Positions 28,559 to 35,994 of a DNA stretch of 64,000 bases are shown piece by piece. Position 1 is the stretch's first letter. Each line of letters opens with the position of its first letter. The translations under genes were made by a program, and so were the position numbers. The DNA comes from Hyphomicrobiales bacterium (GTDB lineage: Bacteria; Pseudomonadota; Alphaproteobacteria; Rhodospirillales; JACKKN01). The DNA lies in contig JACKKN010000001.1 in assembly GCA_024236415.1 (NCBI GenBank), positions 1-64,000 on the forward strand, in the 5' to 3' direction. The notes under the pieces were generated by a model, which was not told the DNA's origin, made no database searches, and saw nothing but the letters and a program-made list of their open reading frames with translations.

Positions 28559-29821
28559 TCAGATCATCCCCTTGCTGCGCATGGCGCCGGCGATGCGGTC
28601 GACGAAGAAGCCCTGGAACTGGATGATGCCCAGGCCCAGGCCGAACTTCATGGCCGCCTCGGACTCGACCCGCGACAGCACGGCGGCGTCGCGGCCGATG
28701 CCGGCGATGGCCTGCTTGACCTGGTCCTGGGCCGCGGCCGCGCCGCCCTCGGCCGCCTCGCCGCCCAGCTCGCGGCTCCACTCGAACTTGACGAAGTCGG
28801 CGCCCAGCAGGCCGGGGTCGAAGAATTGCAGCGCAACCGGGTTCAGGCCGTCGATCAGGACCCGGAAACCGCGGTCGCGCAGCAGGTCGCGGGCGTAGTG
28901 GAAGGTGCCCACGTCGGCGAACACGTCGATCAACTGGAACTCGATCACCATGTCCCGGCCCTGGTCGCCGATGGCCCGGGTGAACTGCTGGAACTCGCGC
29001 GACAGCACGGTGCTGATGTTCAGGTTGATGCTGAGCGGCCGGGCCGAGGCGGCCAGGCCGGTACGGGCGACGATCAGCAGCAGGCGCCGGTCCACGGACT
29101 CGGTCAGGTACTGGAACAGCCAGGCGTCGGACAGCAGGTTGACGTCCGGCGCGACCCGCATCTGCAGGCCGGCCATGGACACCGTGTGCTCGCGGTACAG
29201 GATGCCGCCGCCGGGGCGCAGGCTGATGGCCGACTGGGCCTGGATCAGGTCGTCGATGCGCACGTCGGCCAGGCGGTCCTGGATCTGGGCCAGCACCGCG
29301 GGCTCCAGCGGCGCACCCTCCATCTGCGGCACGCCGGTGGCCGCCAGGCTGTCGGGCCGCTGCCGGCGGCGCTCCTCGGCGTCGGCGATCAGGTCCAGGG
29401 TGATGGCCAGAAAAGCGTTGAAATCGTTGGGTTCCGACAGGTCGTACCAGCTGCTGAACATGTCGTCCAGCGAGCCTTCCTCGGCCTGGGTCAGGGGGTC
29501 CTCGCTGAACAGGGCGCGGACCTTGTCCAGGGCCGGCTCCACCTCGTCCACCGGCACGTCGCGGCACAGCAGCACCAGGTCGGCGTTGGACAGGCGGAAC
29601 AGGCGGGCGTCGAAGTTGTTCAGCACCGGCTCGAAGGCCCGCGCGGCGATGCGGATGAAGTTGGGCTGGCGGTTGCTGGCGCGCAGCCCCGACAGGTGCA
29701 CCTGCACGGCATAGGCGCCGGCCGGGCTTTCGCCGATGCGGTGGACCTGGTCGCGCAGCAGGTCCTCTTCCATGACGGCCTCGCCGCCCGGCGCCTTCGT
29801 CATGATCCCCGTTTCGGCCAT
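28559..29821 (-). CDS. EAL-domain-like protein lacking catalytic residues (first of a tandem pair)
   Basis: The 420-residue protein is a full-length paralogue of the gene two bases downstream. It shares VHLSGL, AFEPVLNNF, ALFSEDPLT, a C-terminal LSINLNISTVLSREF, MVIEFQLIDVFAD, RVLIDGLNP and LGADFVKFEW. These align with the EAL fold but again replace the metal- and substrate-binding residues. It may act as a c-di-GMP-independent scaffold or ligand sensor. ATG 29821 follows GGGAGA. The pair and the ABC exporter downstream could be one operon. Confidence 0.68.
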   Translation of the reverse strand: MAETGIMTKAPGGEAVMEEDLLRDQVHRIGESPAGAYAVQVHLSGLRASNRQPNFIRIAARAFEPVLNNFDARLFRLSNADLVLLCRDVPVDEVEPALDKVRALFSEDPLTQAEEGSLDDMFSSWYDLSEPNDFNAFLAITLDLIADAEERRRQRPDSLAATGVPQMEGAPLEPAVLAQIQDRLADVRIDDLIQAQSAISLRPGGGILYREHTVSMAGLQMRVAPDVNLLSDAWLFQYLTESVDRRLLLIVARTGLAASARPLSINLNISTVLSREFQQFTRAIGDQGRDMVIEFQLIDVFADVGTFHYARDLLRDRGFRVLIDGLNPVALQFFDPGLLGADFVKFEWSRELGGEAAEGGAAAAQDQVKQAIAGIGRDAAVLSRVESEAAMKFGLGLGIIQFQGFFVDRIAGAMRSKGMI

Positions 29822-29993
29822 GGGTCTCCCGTCGTCCTGCGGCGCCGCGGCCGTGCGCGCGCGCCCCGCCGCCGCGGCGCGGGCCGGGCGGACTCCCACG
29901 GTATGATAGCGGTCCAGACCTTAACACACCCTTACGGGCGCCCCCGGCCCGGCCCCTTGCGGGCGCGGCCCGGGATGGCCATGATATCCCACC

Positions 29994-30764
29994 ATGCAGT
30001 GGCTGAAATCCCTCACCGGCGCCGCCCCGGCGGCGCCCACCCCCGAGACCCCGCGGGTGCCCGACGGCAGCCGCGTCTACGCCGTCGGCGACGTCCACGG
30101 GCGCACCGACCTGGTGCGCCGCCTGCTGGACCTGATCGTCGCCGACGCCGCGGGCGCGCCCGAGGCGCGGCGGGTGATCGTGTTCCTGGGCGACTACGTG
30201 GACCGCGGCCCCGACGTGGCCGGCACCGTGGACCTGCTGTTGCAGGGGCCGCCACCGGGGTTCGACTACGTGCTGCTGAAGGGCAACCACGAGGACTTCC
30301 TGCTGCGGCTGCTGGAAGGCACCCGGCACCTGGACGCCTGGCTCATGAACGGCGGCATCCAGACCTTGGAAAGCTACGGCCTGGACATGACTTACCTGCC
30401 GGCGGCGCCGCAGCAGGCCACCCGCCTGCGCCAGGACTTCCTGGCCGCCCTGCCCGACGACCACCTGGCCTTCTACCGGTCCTTGGGGGCCTGGCACCGC
30501 GAGGGGGACTACCTGTTCGTCCACGCCGGCGTCCGGCCCGGCACGCGCATCGAGAAGCAGCGCGAGGAGGACCTGTTGTGGATCCGCGACCGGTTCCTGG
30601 AGTCGGACGAGGATTTCGGCCAGGTGGTGGTGCACGGCCACACCATCGTCGGCACGCCCGAGGTGCGCCGCAACCGCATCGGCATCGACACCGGCGCCTG
30701 GCGCAGCGGCCGCCTGACCTGCCTGGCCCTGGTCGGGGACCAGCGCCGGTTCCTGCAGACCTGA
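29994..30764 (+). CDS. Calcineurin-like metallophosphoesterase (Ser/Thr phosphatase or Ap4A hydrolase type)
   Basis: The 256-residue protein has the complete PPP-family motif set: GDVHGR near residue 33, GDYVDRGP near 65, KGNHED near 97, VHAGVRPG near 180 and VHGHTIVG near 212. These bind two metal ions. Such proteins dephosphorylate proteins or symmetric dinucleoside tetraphosphates, and the sequence does not decide between them. It diverges from the EAL pair and ends 34 bases before the convergent TetR gene. Confidence 0.9.
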   Translation: MQWLKSLTGAAPAAPTPETPRVPDGSRVYAVGDVHGRTDLVRRLLDLIVADAAGAPEARRVIVFLGDYVDRGPDVAGTVDLLLQGPPPGFDYVLLKGNHEDFLLRLLEGTRHLDAWLMNGGIQTLESYGLDMTYLPAAPQQATRLRQDFLAALPDDHLAFYRSLGAWHREGDYLFVHAGVRPGTRIEKQREEDLLWIRDRFLESDEDFGQVVVHGHTIVGTPEVRRNRIGIDTGAWRSGRLTCLALVGDQRRFLQT

Positions 30765-30798
30765 ACCGGCGGGACCTGGGCCGCCGGAACTTGAGCCG

Positions 30799-31500
30799 TC
30801 AGGACCGTCGGGCGCCGGGCCCGTAGGCGCGCATGAAGATGCGCACGGCGCTGGCCACCGTGGCGCGGATCTGGTCCGGGTCGGGCTCCTCGTCGAAACC
30901 GAAAAGCTGGCGCCGGGTCAGGGTCCCCTGGCACAGGTTGAAGAAGTGGGCCGCCGCCAGTTCCACGTCGTCGTCGATATAGAGGCGCCGGGTCGCCATC
31001 TGGCGCATCAGGTACTGGGCCAGGCGGCGGGTGCCGAACCGGGGCCCGGTGTCGTAGAAGGTGCGGCCGGCCTGGGGAAACTTCTCGGCGGCGCCGATGA
31101 CCATGCGCACCAGGGCCACGTGCTCGCGCCGGCCCATCATGGCCAGGAAACGCTCGCCCAGGCGCTGCAGTTCGGTTTCCACGTCGACGGAGTCGTCGGC
31201 CTCGAAGCGGCACAGCTGCTCGGCGGCCTCGTTCTTGTCCGTGGCCACCAGGTCGAGGAACAGGTCCTCCTTGTTGCGGAAGTAGACGTACAGCGTGCCC
31301 TTGGAGACCCCGGCGGCGCGGGCGATCTGGTCCATGCTGGCGCCGTCGAAGCCGGCGGCGCGGAACACCCGGCGGGCCCCGTCCAGGATCTCGCGGCGCT
31401 TGGCCGGGTTGCCCTCCGAGGTGCCTTCCGAGGTGCCCGCCCCCGGTTCCCGGCCCGGCGCCGGCGCCCGTTCGGTCATGTGCCGCGTCACGTCCTGCAT
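30799..31500 (-). CDS. TetR/AcrR family repressor, probable regulator of the EmrAB pump
   Basis: The 233-residue protein has a TetR helix-turn-helix near residues 35-80 (REILDGARRVFRAAGFDGASMDQIARAAGVSKGTLYVYF pattern) and a variable ligand domain. ATG 31500 is chosen because AGGAGG lies eight bases upstream; an in-frame ATG 39 bases earlier would sit in the operator. It diverges from emrA/emrB-like genes with two matching palindromes between them, so it most likely represses the pump and itself until a drug-like ligand binds. Confidence 0.9.
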   Translation of the reverse strand: MQDVTRHMTERAPAPGREPGAGTSEGTSEGNPAKRREILDGARRVFRAAGFDGASMDQIARAAGVSKGTLYVYFRNKEDLFLDLVATDKNEAAEQLCRFEADDSVDVETELQRLGERFLAMMGRREHVALVRMVIGAAEKFPQAGRTFYDTGPRFGTRRLAQYLMRQMATRRLYIDDDVELAAAHFFNLCQGTLTRRQLFGFDEEPDPDQIRATVASAVRIFMRAYGPGARRS

Positions 31501-31537
31501 GGCCCAACCTCCTGCGTCCGCCACTGCACGACCATGC

Positions 31538-31560
31538 ATTGACCGAACCGTTCAGTCAAT
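31538..31560. promoter_or_regulatory. TetR operator copy 1
   Basis: attgaccgaac-c-gttcagtcaat: 11-base arms around a single central base, with one mismatched pair. It overlaps the far end of the TetR leader, 37 bases from its ATG. Confidence 0.8.
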
Positions 31561-31575
31561 GGTAAAGTCCGGATT

Positions 31576-31598
31576 ATTGACCGAACCGTTTAGTCAAT
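31576..31598. promoter_or_regulatory. TetR operator copy 2
   Basis: attgaccgaac-c-gtttagtcaat differs from copy 1 at a single base and lies 38 bases away start to start, 15 bases before the emrA-type ATG. Two copies placed between divergent genes fit repression of both directions. Confidence 0.8.
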
Positions 31599-31613
31599 TC
31601 GAATGGAATCCGC

Positions 31614-32885
31614 ATGAAGTACGGCGACGACGCGGCCGCCTCGGCCGGCGGCAACCCGGGGCCAGCCGCCGGCCCGCGCGGCGGCGCGGCGCCCGGGCCG
31701 CGGCCGGCGGCCAACGACGCCCGGACCGCTCCCATCCCCGCTCCCGCCCCCGGCCCCGGCCCCACCCCCGTTCCGGGCCCCTCCCCCGTTCCCGGCCCCG
31801 GGGCCGACGCCGTGGCGCCATCGGTCCGGCGCCGCCGGCGCCGCGGGCGGCTGGTCCTGCTGCTGGTGCTGCTGGCGGGCCTGGCCGCGGGCGGCCACTA
31901 CGGATACCGCTGGTGGACCGACGGGCGGTTCCTGGAGCGTACCGACGACGCCTACGTGGGGGCCGACATGTCGGTCCTGGCGGCCAAGGTCACCGGCTAC
32001 GTGACCGCGGTCGAGGTGACCGACAACCAGCCCGTGGCCGCCGGTGACGTGATCGCGCGCATCGACGACGGCGACCTGCGCCTGGCCGTGCGCGCGGCCC
32101 AGGACCGCATCACCGCGCAGCAGGCCACCGTCGCGCGCATCGGCGTCCAGGCCACGGCGGCCGAGGCGGCCATCGACCAGGCCCGGGCCGAGGTGGCCAG
32201 CGCCGGCGCCGACCTGGAGCGCACGTCGCTGGACCTGGACCGCAAGTCCAAGCTGGCCACCAACGCCTATGCCAGCCGCCAGGCCCTGGACAACGCCAAG
32301 GCCGACCGGCGCAAGGCCGCCGCCGCCCTGACCGCGGCCCGCGCCGGGCTGGCCTCGGCCACCGCCAACGTGGCCGTCGTCCAGGCCCAGCGCCAGGAGG
32401 CCGAGCAGGCCCTGCTGGGCCTGCGCACGGCCCTGGCCCAGGCCGAGCGCGACCTGTCCTTCGCCGTCATCCGCGCCCCCGTGGCCGGGGTGGTGGGCAA
32501 CCGCGCCGTCGAGGTGGGACAGCTGGTGCAGCCGGGCACCCGCCTGGCCGCCATCGTGCCCCTGGACGACGTCTATGTGGACGCCAACTTCAAGGAGACC
32601 CAGCTCGCCCGCATGCGCCCCGGACAGACGGCCGAGGTGCGGGTCGACGCCTTCCGCGAGCAGACCTTCGCCGGGGTGGTGGAAAGCATCTCGCCGGCCT
32701 CGGGCGCCCTGTTCAGCCTGCTGCCGCCCGAGAACGCCACCGGCAACTTCACCAAGGTGGTGCAGCGCCTTCCGGTGCGCATCCGCCTGTCCGGCGCCGC
32801 GGCGGCGGAACACGTGCTGCGCCCGGGCATGTCGGTGGTGGTCAGCGTCGACACCCGCACCGGCGGGCCCGCCGCCGGCCGCTGA
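31614..32885 (+). CDS. HlyD/EmrA-family membrane fusion protein
   Basis: The 423-residue protein has a cytoplasmic Gly/Pro-rich leader (residues 1-70, with PAPAPGPGPTPVPGPSPVPG), a basic patch RRRRRRGR, one membrane span near 78-97, then the periplasmic adaptor fold with TDDAYVGADM, VTGYVTAVEVTDNQPVAAGDV, a long alpha-hairpin and FAVIRAPVAGVVGNR near 285. It should bridge the EmrB-like pump to the outer membrane. The long low-complexity leader is unusual for EmrA. It is followed 23 bases later by the pump gene. Confidence 0.92.
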   Translation: MKYGDDAAASAGGNPGPAAGPRGGAAPGPRPAANDARTAPIPAPAPGPGPTPVPGPSPVPGPGADAVAPSVRRRRRRGRLVLLLVLLAGLAAGGHYGYRWWTDGRFLERTDDAYVGADMSVLAAKVTGYVTAVEVTDNQPVAAGDVIARIDDGDLRLAVRAAQDRITAQQATVARIGVQATAAEAAIDQARAEVASAGADLERTSLDLDRKSKLATNAYASRQALDNAKADRRKAAAALTAARAGLASATANVAVVQAQRQEAEQALLGLRTALAQAERDLSFAVIRAPVAGVVGNRAVEVGQLVQPGTRLAAIVPLDDVYVDANFKETQLARMRPGQTAEVRVDAFREQTFAGVVESISPASGALFSLLPPENATGNFTKVVQRLPVRIRLSGAAAAEHVLRPGMSVVVSVDTRTGGPAAGR

Positions 32886-32908
32886 CCCCCCGCCCGGACC
32901 CCCGAACC

Positions 32909-34474
32909 ATGGCCGACACCGCCCTGCCCGCCGCGCCGGCGACCGTGACCCCGCGCCGCGTGTTCGCCTTCGTCGGCATGGTGTTCGGCATGTTCATGGC
33001 GATCCTGGACATCCAGGTGGTGTCGGCCTCGCTGGCCGAGATCCAGGCCGGCCTGTCGGCCAGCGCCGACGAGATCTCGTGGGTGCAGACCAGCTACCTG
33101 ATCGCCGAGGTGGTGATGATCCCCCTGTCCGGGTTCCTGTCCCGGGCCCTGTCCACGCGCTGGCTGTTCGTGATCTCCAGCGCCGGGTTCACCGCCGCCA
33201 GCATCCTGTGCGCCACCGCCACCAGCATCGAGCAGATGATCGTCTACCGCGCCATACAGGGGTTCATCGGCGGCGGCATGATCCCGACCGTGTTCGCCGC
33301 CGCCTATTCGGCCTTCCCCCGCGGCCGCCAGTCGGTGGTGTCGCCGGTGATCGGCCTGGTGGCGACCCTGGCGCCCACCGTCGGGCCCACCGTGGGCGGC
33401 TATTTGACGGACCTGTTCTCGTGGCACTGGCTGTTCCTGGTCAACGTGGTGCCGGGAATCCTGGTCACCGTCACCACCTTCCTGCTGGTGGACTTCGACG
33501 AGCCCGACACGGCGCTGCTGCGGCGGTTCGACTGGTGGGGCCTGGCGGCCATGGCCGGGTTCCTGGGCAGCCTGCAATACGTGCTGGAGGAAGGGTCGCG
33601 CAACGACTGGTTCGCCGACCACTCGATCACCCTGTTCGCCGCCGTCTCGGTCGTCTCGGCGGTGGCCTTCTTCTGGCGCGCCGCCACCGTGCCCGAGCCG
33701 GTGGTCAACCTGCGCGCCTACGCCAACCGCAACTTCGCCGCCGGCTCGGCGCTCAGCTTCGCCATGGGCATCGGGCTCTATGGCCTGACCTACCTGTATC
33801 CCGTCTACCTGGCCCGGGTGCGCGGCTATTCGGCGCTGATGATCGGCGAGACCATGTTCGTCACCGGCGTGTGCATGTTCCTGGCGGCGCCCCTGGCCGG
33901 GCGCCTGCTGGCCCGGGTCGACCCGCGGCTGATGATCGCCGCCGGCTTCATCGGCTTCGGCCTGGGCACCTGGGACGCGTCGCGGATCACCGTCGAGTGG
34001 GACTTCTGGGAGCTGTTCCGGCCCCAGGTCCTGCGCGGCGTATCGCTGATGATATGCATGGCGGCGATCACCAACCTGTCCCTGGGCACCCTGGCGCCGG
34101 CGGCGCTGAAGAACGCCTCGGGCCTTTTCAACCTGATGCGCAACCTGGGCGGCGCCGTGGGGCTGGCGCTGATCAACACCCTGCTGACCGAGCGCACGGA
34201 CCTGCACATGGCGCGCCTGCGCGAGGCCGTGGCCTGGGGCCACGCCAAGGCCGAGCAGACCCTGGCCGCCCTGGCAGCCGGCCTGGCCGACCTGGGCTCG
34301 GACGCCCAGTTGGCGGCGCTGCGCCAGCTCGCCGGCATGGCCCGCCGCCAGGCCACGGTGATGGCCTTCGGCGACGTGTTCATCGCCCTGACGGTGCTGT
34401 TCCTGGCCCTGGTCCTGGCGGTGCCCCTGATGCGCCGGCCGCCGCCCCTGGGGGCGCCGCCGGCGCGGCACTGA
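32909..34474 (+). CDS. DHA2-type MFS multidrug efflux pump (EmrB-like)
   Basis: The 521-residue protein has about 14 hydrophobic spans and DHA2 landmarks: LDIQVVSASLAEIQAGL near residue 35, WVQTSYLIAEVVMIPLSGFLS near 62, and motif C-like LAPTVGPTVGGYLTDLFSWHWLF near 153. Together with the fusion protein upstream it forms a tripartite drug exporter whose transcription is probably controlled by the divergent TetR gene. Confidence 0.93.
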   Translation: MADTALPAAPATVTPRRVFAFVGMVFGMFMAILDIQVVSASLAEIQAGLSASADEISWVQTSYLIAEVVMIPLSGFLSRALSTRWLFVISSAGFTAASILCATATSIEQMIVYRAIQGFIGGGMIPTVFAAAYSAFPRGRQSVVSPVIGLVATLAPTVGPTVGGYLTDLFSWHWLFLVNVVPGILVTVTTFLLVDFDEPDTALLRRFDWWGLAAMAGFLGSLQYVLEEGSRNDWFADHSITLFAAVSVVSAVAFFWRAATVPEPVVNLRAYANRNFAAGSALSFAMGIGLYGLTYLYPVYLARVRGYSALMIGETMFVTGVCMFLAAPLAGRLLARVDPRLMIAAGFIGFGLGTWDASRITVEWDFWELFRPQVLRGVSLMICMAAITNLSLGTLAPAALKNASGLFNLMRNLGGAVGLALINTLLTERTDLHMARLREAVAWGHAKAEQTLAALAAGLADLGSDAQLAALRQLAGMARRQATVMAFGDVFIALTVLFLALVLAVPLMRRPPPLGAPPARH

Positions 34475-34576
34475 GCGGCAAGATGGGGCTTTATCCCGTG
34501 CCCCTGGCCGGTTAGGTTGGTGCCCCGGACGGGCGCGCGCGCCCACGGGAGCCCCAGGCGGACCGAAGGGAATGGC

Positions 34577-35545
34577 ATGCACCTGAGACGGCGGATTCTG
34601 GTCACCGGCGGCGCCGGCTTCGTCGGCGCGCACCTGTGCCGGCGGCTGCTGGCCGACGGCCACGACGTGCTGTGCGCCGACAACTTCTTCACCGGCACCA
34701 AGGACGCCATCGCCCACCTGCTGCCCGACCCCCATTTCGAGCTGATCCGCCACGACGTCACCTTCCCGCTGTATGTGGAGGTGGACGAGATCTACAACCT
34801 GGCCTGCCCGGCGTCGCCGATCCACTACCAGCACGACCCGGTGCAGACCACCAAGACCGCCGTGCACGGGGCCATCAACATGCTGGGCTTGGCCAAGCGC
34901 ATCCGGGCCCGGATCCTGCAGGCGTCCACCAGCGAGGTCTATGGCGACCCCGAGGTGCACCCGCAGCCGGAAAGCTACCGCGGCAACGTCAACCCCATCG
35001 GCCCGCGCGCCTGCTACGACGAGGGCAAGCGCTGCGCCGAGACCCTGTTCTTCGACTACCACCGCCAGTACGCCGTCGACATCCGGGTGGCGCGCATCTT
35101 CAACACCTACGGCCCCGGCATGCACCCCAACGACGGCCGCGTGGTGTCCAACTTCATCATGCAGGCCCTGCGCGGCGACCCCATCACCCTGTACGGCGAC
35201 GGCAGCCAGACCCGGTCGTTCTGCTTCGTCGACGACCTGGTCGAGGCCCTGGTGCGGTTCATGGCCGCCGACGGCGCCACCGGGCCCATGAACCTGGGCA
35301 ACCCCACCGAGTTCACCATCCGCGAGCTGGCCGAACTGGTGATCGAGATGACCGGCTCGCGGTCCGAGCTGGTGACCCGGCCGCTGCCGGCCGACGACCC
35401 GACCCAGCGCCAGCCGGACATCTCCCTGGCCCGCGACACCCTGGGATGGCAGCCCACCGTCGCCCTGCGCGACGGCCTGGCGCGGACCATCCCCTACTTC
35501 CAGGACATGGCGCAGGACGCCGCGGCGCAGGGACTGGCGAAATGA
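34577..35545 (+). CDS. UDP-glucuronate decarboxylase (UDP-xylose synthase), SDR family
   Basis: The 322-residue short-chain dehydrogenase has the NAD loop GGAGFVGAHL near residue 10, the UXS-specific NLACPASPIHYQ near 75, TSEVYGDPEVHPQPE near 117 and the catalytic YDEGKR near 147. It converts UDP-glucuronate to UDP-xylose for surface polysaccharide. ATG 34577 gives the normal N terminus. The asparagine synthase and two-domain oxidoreductase nearby are also typical of polysaccharide loci, although no glycosyltransferase is present. Confidence 0.93.
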   Translation: MHLRRRILVTGGAGFVGAHLCRRLLADGHDVLCADNFFTGTKDAIAHLLPDPHFELIRHDVTFPLYVEVDEIYNLACPASPIHYQHDPVQTTKTAVHGAINMLGLAKRIRARILQASTSEVYGDPEVHPQPESYRGNVNPIGPRACYDEGKRCAETLFFDYHRQYAVDIRVARIFNTYGPGMHPNDGRVVSNFIMQALRGDPITLYGDGSQTRSFCFVDDLVEALVRFMAADGATGPMNLGNPTEFTIRELAELVIEMTGSRSELVTRPLPADDPTQRQPDISLARDTLGWQPTVALRDGLARTIPYFQDMAQDAAAQGLAK

Positions 35546-35559
35546 GGGAGACCACGCTA

Positions 35560-35577
35560 TATTAGGTATCGCTAATA
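35560..35577. promoter_or_regulatory. Inverted repeat upstream of the thioredoxin gene
   Basis: tattag-gtatcg-ctaata has perfect six-base arms in a short AT-rich leader 24 bases before the thioredoxin ATG. It could be a regulator site or part of the promoter; no regulator can be named. Confidence 0.45.
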
Positions 35578-35601
35578 AATAGGATTTGAAAGGTTCGTTC
35601 C

Positions 35602-35979
35602 ATGGCAACCCTGGAAATGACCTCGGACAACTTCGAGGCCACCATCACCGACAACGAGATCGTGCTGATCGACTTCTGGGCCGACTGGTGCGGCCCGTGC
35701 AAGATGTTCGCCCCCACCTACGAGAAGATCTCGGACAAGAACCCGGACCTGGTGTTCGCCAAGGTGGACACCGAGGCGCAGCAGGAGCTGGCGGCCCAGT
35801 TCGGCATCCGCTCGATCCCCACCGTCGGCGTGTTCCGCGACAAGATCCTGCTGTTCCTGCAGGGCGGCGCCCTGCCCGAATCGGGGCTGGAGGAGCTGAT
35901 CAGCCGCGTGCGCGAGCTGGACATGGACGACGTGCGCGCCAAGATCGCCGAGCACGAGGCGGCCCAGGCCGACGGCTGA
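35602..35979 (+). CDS. trxA: Thioredoxin
   Basis: The 125-residue protein has the redox motif DFWADWCGPCKMFAP (Cys about 34 and 37) and the cis-proline segment RSIPTVGVFRD near 75. It reduces disulfides in cytoplasmic proteins. It is about 15 residues longer than classical thioredoxin 1, with an acidic C-terminal extension (MDDVRAKIAEHEAAQADG). It has its own AT-rich leader and converges on asnB. Confidence 0.95.
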   Translation: MATLEMTSDNFEATITDNEIVLIDFWADWCGPCKMFAPTYEKISDKNPDLVFAKVDTEAQQELAAQFGIRSIPTVGVFRDKILLFLQGGALPESGLEELISRVRELDMDDVRAKIAEHEAAQADG

Positions 35980-35994
35980 GGCTCCGGTCCGACT

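Noticed and set aside
28557..30641. Leftward extension of the second EAL-like gene to more than 1,100 codons
   Set aside because: The added part overlaps the paralogue and the phosphatase in other frames and reads as low-complexity sequence.
32573..35608. 1,011-codon leftward frame opposite emrB and the UDP-glucuronate decarboxylase
   Set aside because: It is Gln/Gly/His-rich mirror translation of well-supported rightward genes.
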